64,000 nucleotides of DNA from CAIZWU01 sp942492905 (GCA_942492905.1 OW818657.1:1736001-1800000), one strand, 5' to 3'. Counted from the first letter of the stretch, positions 17,320 through 26,456 are shown. The notes: a model not told the origin generated them from the letters alone. Translations and numbers: made by a program.

Positions 17320-20019
17320 ATGACCTCTCCAGTAATTCAATGGACTCCGCCCGCCCTCGCCGGGCTGGAACGTTTTTTCCGCGCAAGGCTTGCCCCTGAC
17401 CAATTGGAGGGAGCGGATTCGGCCGAACTGAAGGCCGATTTGCACGCGCACCTTGAGGAGGAACTGGCGCAGTCCGGCGTGTCGGTGGTGACCTTGGAGG
17501 ACCTGCGCCTGGTGCTGGCGAGGATGGGCGAGAGTTTACCTCCCGCGATCGGTTTGGCGACTCCCCCGGCTGCCCAGCCTGCCGTGGCAGCCCCGCCGCC
17601 GGTCATGCCTGGGATTCCAGTCGGGCCAACGTCGCCGGGTGCCTTGTCCCATACCAGGTGGTTTTTGTTTTTGGCGGTGTTTTTGCCCTTGGGCACCTTT
17701 CTCTTTGAGGTCCTGACCCGGGGCGGGGCGGGGATGTTTTTCGATCCCATGCCCGACGTCTGGCATCACTTCCTGGTGCTCCTTGTTCCCGGGGCGGGGC
17801 TCGCCTTCTGGCGCGCACAAAAGCCTGACGCCTCCCTGCGGCTGCGGCGGCTGTTGCCGTGGCTCATCGGGGCAGGGTGTGCCTCCGCCGGTTTTTATGC
17901 GTTTTGTTTTTTGCCGGTGATGCCGTTGGCGGGACTGGGAATCATCTGGTTCGGACTAGGTCTGCTGCCCTTGGCACCCTTTTTGGCCTTCCTCGCCCTC
18001 TGGCGTGCCCGGACCTTGCTGAAGCGATCAGAAGGCAGATCGGTGCAGGCTCCGCTGCGATGGGGCTTCCGGTTGACCGCGATCCTGATTCTGTGGTTGG
18101 AGCTGCCGGGCTTCCTGACCCATCTCGGGATTCACCAGGCCAACCGGGCGGGTGCGGATGCCGAAGGCTGGGCCTCCGCCACGGGATTCATCCGCCGTTT
18201 TGGTTCCGAGGATACGTTATTGAGATCCTGTTATCCCGGCCGGGGCAATTCCATGCTGGGGTCAGCTTCCGGCAAGGATCCGGCGGCTTGGCTGGCAGGC
18301 TGGTTGCAGCTTTCCCCCGGCCGCGGCCCCTCGCCCTGGAATGCTTCCCAAACCACCAGCCGCGAACTTTATTACCGCGTTACCGGAGTGCCCTTCAATG
18401 ACCTGGCCCAGCCGGAGAGCGCCCGGCCGGTCATCCATAACGACTGGAACCGGCAAGGCTCCTGGAGGAATGATGAAGACCGCGGCGGCACCAGGGTCGC
18501 GGGCCGCATTGAGGGCCTCAGCCTTGCGGAAGGCCGGATCGACTGGCACTGCGAGCAGGCTTCCGGCCTGACGTGGGGCGAGTGGACCCTGACCTTTGCC
18601 AATAATACAGGGGCTCCGGAGGAAGCCCGCTGCCGCATCGCGCTGCCGCCCGGAGGTTTTGTCAGCCGCGTGACGCTGTGGGTGAATGGCCAGCCGGAGG
18701 AGGCCGCCTACAGCACCGTCTCCAAGGTGCGTGCCGCCTATCAATCGGTGGCGGTGGTGCAGCGGCGTGATCCGGTGCTGGTCACTCAGCCGGACGCTGG
18801 CAGCGTCCTCGTCCAGGCCTTTCCGGTGCCGGCCCGGGGCCAGCTGAAAACGCGGATCACCTTTACCGTGCCGGCGGGCACGGACTCAAAGGTATGGCTG
18901 CCCAGCATCGTTGAACGAAATTTTGAACTTCCCTCGCGTGCGCTGCATCCTCTGTGGGTCCAGGCCGATCGGGGCACCCTGACGCTTCCCGCGGAAGCCC
19001 AGCCGCGTGCGGCCATGGAGGCCGGGGCACCCACGGTCACCGGCAATCTTCCACCGGCATTGTTCACCGGCAGCGGATCGTCCTTCACCTGGGGGCATCA
19101 GCCGGCGGATACGGTTTTCGCCGAGGATTCCTTTGCGGCTCCGGAACACCGTTGGGTGGTTCGGAAACAAAGCGCCCCGGAGGTCTTCCAGCCGGGGGCC
19201 ATCGCCTGGGTGATCGATACCTCCGCGCCCCTCGCGGCGCAGCGGGAAAGCATTGCCGCCGCGGTCACGGGGCTTTCCCTGCCTGGGCAGAGTGCCGTTT
19301 TTCTCCCCGGAGACTCCCCCGCGGAATTGAAAACCCTGACGGATTTCGGTAATTTCAAACCCGGCTATACCGGAGGCCGGGACAACGCCCCGGCCCTCAC
19401 CGCTGCGGTCGATTGGCTGCGCGGCAAACCGGGGGCTTGTTTGATCTGGATTCACGGTCCGCAACCCGGGGCGGCCGCCTCCCGCGGGGCCTTGGAACAA
19501 CTGCTCGAACGCAGTGTGGCGCCCTTCACCCTCATGGATGTGCCTTTGGTGATGGGAGAAAATACCCTGGCGCCTGTCTTTGCGGCCTTGCCGCGGATCC
19601 ATACGCTGCCCGTGCGCCATGCCGGCCCGGACCTCGCCGGTTCCCTGCGGGCGGCCTTACAGCAGCGTGGCGGCACGTTCATTACCCTGCCGGAAGGTTC
19701 CAACCCACCGGAGGGTGCCGTCAAAACCAAAGATACTCTCGCCCGCTGGTTCGCCCGCACCGAAGCCTCCCGCCTCGCCCTGTCCGATCCCCCTGCCGCC
19801 AGCGCTCTCGCTGCGGCCCATCAAATTGTCAGTCCCTGGTCCGGAGCCGTCGTCCTTGAACGTGCCGATGACTATGCCAAACACGGCCTCCAGCAAAGCA
19901 GTGCCTCCGTGAGTCAGCAGATTCCGGCCATCCCCGAACCCTCCGGAGTGGTTCTCATGATGTTGTCGGCAGTTCCGTTCATCCTGCGCCGCCGGCGTGA
20001 CTGCCTCTGTGCCCGGTAA
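17320..20019 (+). CDS. HAAS/VIT-like membrane protein with PEP-CTERM sorting tail
   Basis: An 899-residue membrane protein. Residues 1-70 (LERFFRARLAPDQLEG..ELKADLHAHLEEEL....VSVVTLEDLRLVLARMGE) resemble the HAAS domain typically encoded next to PadR. Residues 105-270 hold about five hydrophobic segments. Around 18590-18900 there is a VIT-like region: EARCRIALPPGGFVSRVTLWVNGQPEEAAYSTVSKVRAAYQ then RRDPVLV. A von Willebrand A-like region (IAWVIDTSAPLAAQRESI) follows. The C-terminus IPEPSGVVLMMLSAVPFILRRRR is a PEP-CTERM signal: PEP, membrane helix, Arg cluster. The related exosortase is not in this window. The start at 17320 gives the HAAS region directly; the open frame extends upstream through padR. 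Function unknown. Confidence 0.82.
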   Translation: MTSPVIQWTPPALAGLERFFRARLAPDQLEGADSAELKADLHAHLEEELAQSGVSVVTLEDLRLVLARMGESLPPAIGLATPPAAQPAVAAPPPVMPGIPVGPTSPGALSHTRWFLFLAVFLPLGTFLFEVLTRGGAGMFFDPMPDVWHHFLVLLVPGAGLAFWRAQKPDASLRLRRLLPWLIGAGCASAGFYAFCFLPVMPLAGLGIIWFGLGLLPLAPFLAFLALWRARTLLKRSEGRSVQAPLRWGFRLTAILILWLELPGFLTHLGIHQANRAGADAEGWASATGFIRRFGSEDTLLRSCYPGRGNSMLGSASGKDPAAWLAGWLQLSPGRGPSPWNASQTTSRELYYRVTGVPFNDLAQPESARPVIHNDWNRQGSWRNDEDRGGTRVAGRIEGLSLAEGRIDWHCEQASGLTWGEWTLTFANNTGAPEEARCRIALPPGGFVSRVTLWVNGQPEEAAYSTVSKVRAAYQSVAVVQRRDPVLVTQPDAGSVLVQAFPVPARGQLKTRITFTVPAGTDSKVWLPSIVERNFELPSRALHPLWVQADRGTLTLPAEAQPRAAMEAGAPTVTGNLPPALFTGSGSSFTWGHQPADTVFAEDSFAAPEHRWVVRKQSAPEVFQPGAIAWVIDTSAPLAAQRESIAAAVTGLSLPGQSAVFLPGDSPAELKTLTDFGNFKPGYTGGRDNAPALTAAVDWLRGKPGACLIWIHGPQPGAAASRGALEQLLERSVAPFTLMDVPLVMGENTLAPVFAALPRIHTLPVRHAGPDLAGSLRAALQQRGGTFITLPEGSNPPEGAVKTKDTLARWFARTEASRLALSDPPAASALAAAHQIVSPWSGAVVLERADDYAKHGLQQSSASVSQQIPAIPEPSGVVLMMLSAVPFILRRRRDCLCAR

Positions 20020-20066
20020 CTCCAGTGGATTCCCCTTTGTTCGGCAAACCCGATCCCATAAGAACC

Positions 20067-20231
20067 ATGAACATCACGACACACCAAAATACATCTCACT
20101 GGCCGAGGAGAGCTAAACACGCGACTCTACTCATTACCGTCGCAGCCTTGGCTTTATTAGCTTTCGGATTCTATACCGGGCATCCTGTGTCCTTCCTGAA
20201 GTGGTTCTTCGGGCTGCAGGCTGATGATTGA
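20067..20231 (+). CDS. Small single-pass membrane protein
   Basis: A 54-residue open frame with one clear hydrophobic helix (ATLLITVAALALLAFGFYTG) after a basic stretch (HWPRRAKH), so an N-in orientation is expected. It starts 47 bases after the PEP-CTERM protein and may be co-transcribed. An alternative in-frame ATG at 20025 would add 14 residues. Codon usage resembles the neighbours less than average, and the frame could be non-coding. No family recognised. Confidence 0.4.
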   Translation: MNITTHQNTSHWPRRAKHATLLITVAALALLAFGFYTGHPVSFLKWFFGLQADD

Positions 20232-20281
20232 GCTTTGAGCCATAACGCAGACCACGCCAATTGAATCCCGCATGCTGCTAG

Positions 20282-20482
20282 CTGAACAAGATCACCGCAG
20301 CCAGCCGCTGGAGGAACGTGATCATGGTCCATGACCCCGGCACCGGCAGCATTGTGGTGACCGAAAACGCGGCCCGCCGGGCGGTGCTCAACAGGAAGCG
20401 TGGCACCTTCTGGATGGATAATGGTGATTTCAGCCAGGAGTTGGACGCTCCACAAATGGAGGCGGGCGGACGGAGCCCCTGA
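20282..20482 (+). pseudogene. Possible truncated gene fragment
   Basis: The frame from 20282 to the TGA at 20480-20482 is preceded directly by a TAG and encodes a plausible C-terminal protein end: NVIMVHDPGTGSIVVTE, then AVLNRKRGTFWMDNGDF. It has no good start codon and no ribosome binding site; only an internal ATG at about 20324 is available. It fills most of the 282-base gap between the small membrane protein and the cyclase gene. I read it as a decayed remnant of a longer gene whose family I cannot name. It could also be chance. Confidence 0.25.
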
Positions 20483-20513
20483 CGGGCCGATGGCTCTGAT
20501 TGGCGCAGCAAAA

Positions 20514-21398
20514 TCAGGGGCTGGTGGGAGCGGGAGTTTCCGGCAGCACGGCGAATACCCGGACCGGTTCCGGCAGCCCCTTCAAGGGAAACACTCCACA
20601 TTCTGAAAAGTGGAATGGAGGATCGGGCCAGTCTTCACAAAAACGCGCACTGACCAGCAAGGGATGGCCGAGCTGCCGGGTGAGGGATTCCATACGGAAG
20701 GCGGTATTCACCTGGGAGCCCAGCAGCGTGAAGGAGGAATCCGGCATCCGGCAGAGTGCGGCCTCACCACAATGCAGAGCCACCCCGCAATCCATCACCA
20801 AGCCTGCCGGTGGGGTGATCTCCAGCAAGGCCCGGGCGGCCCGCACGGCCTGCTCCCGGATCACCGCCCCGCAACCCGGCCACCAGGCGAAGGCGCAGTC
20901 TCCGATGAATTTGTCCAGCACGGCCCCGTATTGGGCGAGGATGCGGCGGCATTCATCGCACCAGAACCGCACGGCGGCCGCCAATTCGGTGGAGGACAGC
21001 TGGGAGGAGAGATTGGTGAAGCCCTTCAAATCGGCCACCAGCAAGACGACCTGCCGGGTTTCCGGCAGGCTGAGGAAGGTGGCTCCGCTCTGGGTGTCCT
21101 GCGCGGCCTTGTCGGGAGAGCAATGGAAGAGAAACTTACAACTTCCCAGCCGCAGCTGGTCGCCATTCATCAGGCGGCATACCCCGCGCACCGGCATTTC
21201 GTTGACGAGGGTACCGTTGGAACTGCCGAGGTCCATAATCTGCCAGAACCCTCCCTGATGCAGGATGCGGGCGTGCTCCCGCGAGATGGAGGGATCGTCC
21301 ACCCGGAGCGCGGCGGAGGTGGCGCGGCCGATCACGGTGCCGTTTTCCGACAATGGATGCTCTGTGGGAGGCGAGAATTGAACAAGACAAGCTTCCAT
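20514..21398 (-). CDS. FHA domain-class III adenylate/guanylate cyclase
   Basis: A 294-residue cytosolic signalling enzyme. Residues 10-92 are an FHA domain with the phosphothreonine-binding set: GR at 24-25, SISREHARI with Ser39 and His42, and SSNGT around 60-63. Residues 115-285 are a class III cyclase domain. Metal-binding aspartates are Asp123 (VADLKGFT) and Asp167 (KFIGDC). The base-specifying pair is Lys163 and Thr224, and the transition-state residues are Asn231 and Arg235 (QVNTAFRM). All key residues are present and Lys/Thr favours ATP, so this is probably an active adenylate cyclase gated by a phosphorylated partner. The start at 21398 gives an FHA domain with a normal N-terminus; the frame extends 30 codons further. 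Confidence 0.9.
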   Translation of the reverse strand: MEACLVQFSPPTEHPLSENGTVIGRATSAALRVDDPSISREHARILHQGGFWQIMDLGSSNGTLVNEMPVRGVCRLMNGDQLRLGSCKFLFHCSPDKAAQDTQSGATFLSLPETRQVVLLVADLKGFTNLSSQLSSTELAAAVRFWCDECRRILAQYGAVLDKFIGDCAFAWWPGCGAVIREQAVRAARALLEITPPAGLVMDCGVALHCGEAALCRMPDSSFTLLGSQVNTAFRMESLTRQLGHPLLVSARFCEDWPDPPFHFSECGVFPLKGLPEPVRVFAVLPETPAPTSP

Positions 21399-21541
21399 GT
21401 TCTTTATTTCCCACAATCCGGCCGGACTGTCACGAAGTTTGAGCGGCGCAAAGGGAGGCTGGAAATCCCGGGCTCTGGCGTCAGCCAACCGTGAAACCTG
21501 TGGGGCCGGACCGGTTTAATCCACGCCGGCAGCGGAAACCC

Positions 21542-22558
21542 TCACCCTTCCCATTTCCAGCGTTCGGCCCACCAGCTGTATTGGTCAGGGGCTGGCTGGA
21601 CGATGTGGCCAAGACCGGGCCAGGGAAGATGGAAGCCATAACAGCGGGTGTGTTTTGCCGCAGCGTCGGCCCAGTAATTCTTCCGGCTTTGGATGGCGAG
21701 CGCGGGATCGTGGTCGAAGGCAATATTCCACTCCGGGTTGGCAAACATGAGGAGATGATGATGGGCCAGGTCCATGAGATGAAGCAGCTCCTGCCCTTCC
21801 GAGCGCAGCCGGAAGCAGGCATGACCCGCGGTGTGGCCCGGGGCCGCTTCGACCCGGATCTGTCCGCCGAAGAGTTCGGTGCCGTCCTTGACCGGTTGGA
21901 GGACCTTTGCGAGGGAGTCAAAGTGACCGCGGACTTCGCGGATCATGCCGGGGATCTTGCTGGCATCGCGTTTGGATTTGGAGAAGTCAGGCTGGGGCGT
22001 GCGCCAGAAGGCCAGTTCCTCCGGCAGGAGGTGGATCGCGGCATTGGGAAAGGCGGGCTTCCCCTCCCTGACGAAGCCGTTGAGATGGTCGGCATGGGCA
22101 TGGCTGAGGAAGCCGGCCGTGACCTGCTCCGGAGTGATGCCGATAGCCGCGAGCCCGTCGCGCAGCCAGCCCATGCGGGGATTGTCCACCTGGCCGAAGC
22201 CGGCATCGAAGAGCGCGATTTCCTTGCCCATCCGGACGACCAGCAGATTGACGTAAAGCGGGATGGCGTCGAGGGATTCACCATGCCGGATCATGGCCTC
22301 ACGCATCGCAGGGCGGGCGGACTCGGGGTGCATCAGGTCGAGGCCTTCGCGGAAGGAAAGATCGCAATCGCTGATGGACCACGCTTCCATGTTTCCGACG
22401 TTGAACCGGTAAACGAACGGTTGGCGGAATGGGGCGGTCTGACGGGAAAGGCCAGGGGATTCCTGGGCAAGGGTAGGGGAGGAGCTCAGGGCGGGCAGTC
22501 CGGCGAGGGCTGCCGCCATGAAGCCGCGGCGGGAGAGTTCCGATGGGGCAGGATTCAT
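21542..22558 (-). CDS. Tat-exported MBL-fold metallo-hydrolase
   Basis: A 338-residue hydrolase with a twin-arginine signal at residues 9-31 (SRRGFMAAALAGLPAL...LAQ). The metallo-beta-lactamase signature SHAHADHLNG holds His153, His155, Asp157 and His158. Further ligands are in GHTAGHACF and LMDLAHHHL downstream. The length and the DAGFG and WxxDGLxAxGITPEQV motifs place it in the AttM/quorum-quenching-lactonase-like group of MBL proteins, but substrate assignment from sequence is unsafe. It is divergent from the ECF sigma gene with 194 bases between them. The Tat signal implies cofactor loading in the cytoplasm before export. Confidence 0.88.
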   Translation of the reverse strand: MNPAPSELSRRGFMAAALAGLPALSSSPTLAQESPGLSRQTAPFRQPFVYRFNVGNMEAWSISDCDLSFREGLDLMHPESARPAMREAMIRHGESLDAIPLYVNLLVVRMGKEIALFDAGFGQVDNPRMGWLRDGLAAIGITPEQVTAGFLSHAHADHLNGFVREGKPAFPNAAIHLLPEELAFWRTPQPDFSKSKRDASKIPGMIREVRGHFDSLAKVLQPVKDGTELFGGQIRVEAAPGHTAGHACFRLRSEGQELLHLMDLAHHHLLMFANPEWNIAFDHDPALAIQSRKNYWADAAAKHTRCYGFHLPWPGLGHIVQPAPDQYSWWAERWKWEG

Positions 22559-22682
22559 GGAATTGGATACGCACGGGTCAGGACAGATTCACCGCATTTC
22601 GGAACGACCCTGCCGGAGACTTTCCTGCCGTCCGTCCTGCGGTGGCGTTTCCGGGGAGGCCGGGGGCCGCAGGCCAGTCCGC

Positions 22683-22699
22683 AAAATTCGCCGAATTTT
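22683..22699. promoter_or_regulatory. AT-rich palindrome between MBL and ECF genes
   Basis: AAAATTCG (22683-22690) and CGAATTTT (22692-22699) are perfectly symmetric around one C. A second imperfect symmetric element, CTGCCG-GAT-CGGCGG, follows at 22712-22726. Both lie in the divergent spacer 30-70 bases upstream of the sigma gene, so they are candidate operators. The T-run after the first could alternatively make a weak hairpin. Confidence 0.35.
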
Positions 22700-22752
22700 T
22701 TTGCATAAAATCTGCCGGATCGGCGGATATTTCATCAAGCCACGCTCCTCCC

Positions 22753-23400
22753 ATGATCGATCTCCCCCCTCCGGAAGCCTCCACTCATGACTTCAGCCGC
22801 ACCCGGCGCAGTCTGTTGACGCGGCTGAAGGACTGGGAAGATCAGCAGGGCTGGCGCGAGTTCATGGACAAGTATGGCCGCTTCATCTATGCCTTGGCGC
22901 GGAAATCCGGATTCACCCAGGAAGAAGCTGAGGACGTGGTGCAGGACACCTTGCTTTCTGTGGCCAAAAAGATCCCGGATTTCCGCTATCAAGGGGAGAA
23001 GGGGTCTTTCAAGGCCTGGCTGGTGATGATTGTGAAGTCCCGCATTATCGATGCTCTGCGTAAAAAATACCGCCGCCTTCCCTCTGCCGGCGCAGCCTCC
23101 GGGCCTGAAGCGGAGACCCGGCTGGAAGAGCGTATCGCCCAGCAGGAGGACGAACTGGGGCATGAGGCCATGTGGCAGAACGAATGGGAAAGCTATGTGC
23201 TGGAAACCGCCTTGAACCGGGTCAAGGAGCGGTTGCCGGCCAAGCACTATCTGGCTTTCCGCATGTGCTGCCAGCAGCACAAAGCTCCTGCCGAGGTGGC
23301 AAAGGCGCTCGGGCTTTCCCTGCCCACGGTCTACTTGATCCGGCACCGTGCCGGCCGCCTCGTGGCCGCGGAAATCAACCACCTGCGTGAAGGAAAATGA
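22753..23400 (+). CDS. ECF-type RNA polymerase sigma factor
   Basis: A 215-residue sigma factor. Region 2 spans about residues 35-105: YGRFIYALARKSGFTQEEAEDVVQDTLLSVAKKIPDF, then GSFKAWLVMIVKSRIIDALRKKYRR, containing the D-VQDT helix and the W-L-x-x-I--R-IDxLRK DNA-melting region. Region 4 spans about 155-205, with the LPAKHYLAFRMCCQQHKAPAEVAKALGLSLPTVYLIRHRAGRLV helix-turn-helix. Residues 110-150 are a long charged linker. Its TGA overlaps the kinase ATG (ATGA at 23397-23400), so the two are translationally coupled. This is the arrangement of ECF factors associated with serine/threonine kinases, where the kinase is thought to control the sigma factor. Confidence 0.93.
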   Translation: MIDLPPPEASTHDFSRTRRSLLTRLKDWEDQQGWREFMDKYGRFIYALARKSGFTQEEAEDVVQDTLLSVAKKIPDFRYQGEKGSFKAWLVMIVKSRIIDALRKKYRRLPSAGAASGPEAETRLEERIAQQEDELGHEAMWQNEWESYVLETALNRVKERLPAKHYLAFRMCCQQHKAPAEVAKALGLSLPTVYLIRHRAGRLVAAEINHLREGK

Positions 23401-26400
23401 ACTCCAGCGATGCCACGCAAATCCTCGCGGGCTCCCTCAGGGAGCCGGTTTCCATTCCTGATCATACCTTGTTGCGGGTGATTGGGCGTGGGAGTTATGG
23501 GGAAGTGTGGGAAGCGCGCAATGTGATGGGCACCCCGCGTGCAGTGAAGATCGTGCGGCGCCAGGACTTTGATGATGCCCGGCCATTTGACCGTGAGTTC
23601 GAGGGCATCCAGCGCTACGAGCCGGTCTCCCGGAGTCATGCCGGACTGGTGCAGGTACTCCACGTCGGGAAGGATCCTACCGGGGATTATTTTTATTATG
23701 TCATGGAGCTGGGAGACCGCGATGATGCCGCCGGTCCTGAGGTCTACGTCCCCAAAACGCTGCGGAGCGAGCTGCAGCGGCACGGCACCCTGCCGGTTCC
23801 TGATTGTATCGAGATGGGGATCGCTTTGGCATCCGGTCTGGGTCATTTGCACCGCAGTGGACTGGTCCACCGGGATGTGAAGCCTTCCAATATCATTTTC
23901 GTGAATGGCCTGCCGAAGCTGGCGGATGTCGGGCTGGTGGCGGGCCTGAGCGATACCCGCAGCATGGTGGGCACGGAGGGCTATTTCGCGCCGGAGGGCA
24001 CCGGCCAGCCGCGCTGCGATGTCTTCAGTCTTGGAAAAGTGCTCTACGAGTGCATTACCGGGATGGACCGGCAGCAGTTTCCTGACATTCCGGAATCATG
24101 GGGTTCCGGCGCGGAATCAAGGGCCGCTTTTGAGTTCATGGAGATCGTGCTCCGCGCCGCCGAAAGCGATCCCGCCCGGCGTTATGCGGATACGGATGAA
24201 ATGTTGTCCGACCTCGCGTTGCTCAAGGCTGGAAAATCACTTCGCCATCTGCGCCGGGTGGAAACCCGTCTGAAGCGGGCCGGTCAGGTCCTGATGGTTT
24301 CCGCGCTGTGGCTTTCCATTGCAGGAGGCGCGTGGTATTACGAACGGCACCGCCGGGGACAGGTGGAAGCGGCCGAGGCGACTGCCACCCGGGCCCGGCA
24401 AAGGACTCAGGAACTGCTGGCCGAATCCCTCGTCGCCGAGGCCCGTGCGGTGCGCCTGAGCGGTCAGGCGGGAGCCCGGGAAAAAGCCTTGGCAGCGGTG
24501 CGCCGGGCTTTGCAGGCGGGAGCGCCCCTTTTCGATTTGCGAACCCAGGCCGCTTCGGCCCTGGCCCTGACGGATGCGGGAGATTTGGATCCTGCGGGGG
24601 AAATCGCGTCCGCCGGGCATCGTGTGATCTGGTCGCCGGGCGCTACCCACGCCGTGCTGACGGCGACAGCGAGTGGGCGAACCCGCATTGTGGACCGCAG
24701 CACAGGCAGGGAGATTGCCGGATTCGATACCGAACCCCGGGTTCTTGAGGTTTTTGTTTCCCGGGGAGCCCGCTGGCTGGTAACGACCCATGAGGGCTAT
24801 CACCTCAGCCTCTGGGATACGTCGGACGGAAAAAAACGATGGACGTTGCCGGCGGTCCAACATGCCCCCACCGTTTCATTTTCGAACGATGGCACTTGGC
24901 TGGTCGCATCGGCGGATAACGGGATCATGGCCCATGCCTGTGCAGAGGGACAAACCGTCGAGCTCAAACCGGGGACCCCACCGTTGCGCTCCATTTTGCT
25001 TTCACCCGATGGCCAGTGGATTGCTACCCTGCCGGAAACAGAGGAGGAGGGAAAACCTGCAGGAGACCTTGGATTCCGTATTTACGCTGGATTGCCAGGC
25101 TCCATGCCGACCCCGGAGGAGGTGGCCGGAGTCCGGGAAAGCAAAATCGAATCGGATATCCGCCTGGAGGGTCCCAGTATCAGCGCAGACAGCCGCTATC
25201 TGGCGGCGGCCGTGAGCGAGGACCGTCTGAGAGTATGGGAAATGCCGTCGATGTCCCAGGTGGCATGGCTCCGGGGGCATCAGCGCAGCGTGCGCGGCAC
25301 AACGTTTCATCCTGGCGATTCCAGCATTATCGCCAGCACTTCCTGGGATGGCACGACCCAGCTGTGGGACATCCCGACCCGGCAGCGGATCCTCGCCATT
25401 CCGAGTGGAGGTGAGCAGGTGATACTAGCGCCTGACCGGGGGGAAATCCTCATCCGGACCTGGGAGGGTGACGCCATCCGCAGTGCTCCCTTGTCGCACC
25501 GCAGCGCCCTGCGGGTGATGATGCTGCCGGCGGTGACTCCCAGCGGACTCTTTGCCGCAGTCAGTTTCAATCCCGACGGTTCCTTCCTGACGGCTGGCGG
25601 GGACAGCGGAATTCTGGTTTGGGAAACGGACAATGGCCGGGTTTCCACGGCTCAGGTTCATGGGAAATCGATGGATTGGCGGTACGCTATTTTCAGTCCA
25701 GAGGATGGCTCGCTTTATTTCAGCGGCCGGGAAGGGCTTTTCCGCCGCAGCGTGGTCCGGGATAATTCAGGGGCGCCTGTTTTGGGAGATAGGGAACAAA
25801 TTTTGCATGGTTTTGCCTCCGGGTTGCAGTGGTGCGGGAGCACGCTGGCCGTCAGTGGCCGGTTCGATGATAAGCGTCAACCCGGGGTGACGCTGCTTCA
25901 CGCGGACGGCTCGGTCCGCCATCTCGCGGCCGATCATGCCCCGGACCAAATCGCCGCTTCTCCCGATGGCCGCTGGTTGGTAGGGACGCGCTATCCCGGG
26001 AGCGGCGGTACCCTTTGGGACGTCTCGGCCCCGGCTGCCACCGGCAGGCCGGTGTCCTCCCCATCACGTGCCGCTTTTGCCTTTACCAGCGATTCCCGGG
26101 TGCTGATTACCGGCACGGACCGGAGCGTGTCGTTTTCCAGCCCGGCAGACCCTGCCCGGGCGGTGGCTCCGCCACTCCCCCGGCATAACTGCGAAGTGGT
26201 GCCCGCTCACGCCCATTCCAGCTCAGCGGCCGGCCTCACCGCCGTCGCGACCGGGCCTACCGAAATAACGCTTTGTGATACGGCTACCCTGCGTCCAATC
26301 CTTGCTCTGGATTCGTCCCTGACACCCTTCGACTGCCATGTCGCCTTCAGCCCGGACGGGAGCAGGCTGGCTCTGGCCGGTGGGGTGAGCCGGGTGATCG

Positions 26401-26456
26401 TCTGGGACATTGCCTGGATCCGGGAGCAGCTGACGCTACTCGGACTGGGCTGGTGA
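23397..26456 (+). CDS. Membrane Ser/Thr protein kinase with C-terminal WD40 propeller
   Basis: A 1019-residue bitopic kinase. Residues 24-280 are a PknB/Hanks-type kinase: glycine loop GRGSYGEV (30-37), Lys51 in AVKIV, HRDVKPSN with Asp160, and GTEGYFAPEG activation segment. The magnesium-binding DFG is DVG (Asp177), so the metal ligand is retained. A membrane helix at about 297-315 (VLMVSALWLSIAGGAWYY) puts the kinase in the cytoplasm. A coiled-coil-like Ala/Arg-rich segment follows (320-395). From residue 400 there are repeated WD40-like blades (for example FHPGDSSIIASTSWDGTTQLWD and FSPDGSRLALAGGVSRVIVWD), probably periplasmic. It likely senses an extracytoplasmic signal and acts on the coupled sigma factor; that link is inference. 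Confidence 0.92.
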   Translation: MNSSDATQILAGSLREPVSIPDHTLLRVIGRGSYGEVWEARNVMGTPRAVKIVRRQDFDDARPFDREFEGIQRYEPVSRSHAGLVQVLHVGKDPTGDYFYYVMELGDRDDAAGPEVYVPKTLRSELQRHGTLPVPDCIEMGIALASGLGHLHRSGLVHRDVKPSNIIFVNGLPKLADVGLVAGLSDTRSMVGTEGYFAPEGTGQPRCDVFSLGKVLYECITGMDRQQFPDIPESWGSGAESRAAFEFMEIVLRAAESDPARRYADTDEMLSDLALLKAGKSLRHLRRVETRLKRAGQVLMVSALWLSIAGGAWYYERHRRGQVEAAEATATRARQRTQELLAESLVAEARAVRLSGQAGAREKALAAVRRALQAGAPLFDLRTQAASALALTDAGDLDPAGEIASAGHRVIWSPGATHAVLTATASGRTRIVDRSTGREIAGFDTEPRVLEVFVSRGARWLVTTHEGYHLSLWDTSDGKKRWTLPAVQHAPTVSFSNDGTWLVASADNGIMAHACAEGQTVELKPGTPPLRSILLSPDGQWIATLPETEEEGKPAGDLGFRIYAGLPGSMPTPEEVAGVRESKIESDIRLEGPSISADSRYLAAAVSEDRLRVWEMPSMSQVAWLRGHQRSVRGTTFHPGDSSIIASTSWDGTTQLWDIPTRQRILAIPSGGEQVILAPDRGEILIRTWEGDAIRSAPLSHRSALRVMMLPAVTPSGLFAAVSFNPDGSFLTAGGDSGILVWETDNGRVSTAQVHGKSMDWRYAIFSPEDGSLYFSGREGLFRRSVVRDNSGAPVLGDREQILHGFASGLQWCGSTLAVSGRFDDKRQPGVTLLHADGSVRHLAADHAPDQIAASPDGRWLVGTRYPGSGGTLWDVSAPAATGRPVSSPSRAAFAFTSDSRVLITGTDRSVSFSSPADPARAVAPPLPRHNCEVVPAHAHSSSAAGLTAVATGPTEITLCDTATLRPILALDSSLTPFDCHVAFSPDGSRLALAGGVSRVIVWDIAWIREQLTLLGLGW

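Noticed and set aside
20025..20231. A longer start at 20025 for the small membrane protein
   Set aside because: It adds residues (SPLFGKPDPIRT) without membrane or signal character; the ATG at 20067 gives a simpler N-terminus.
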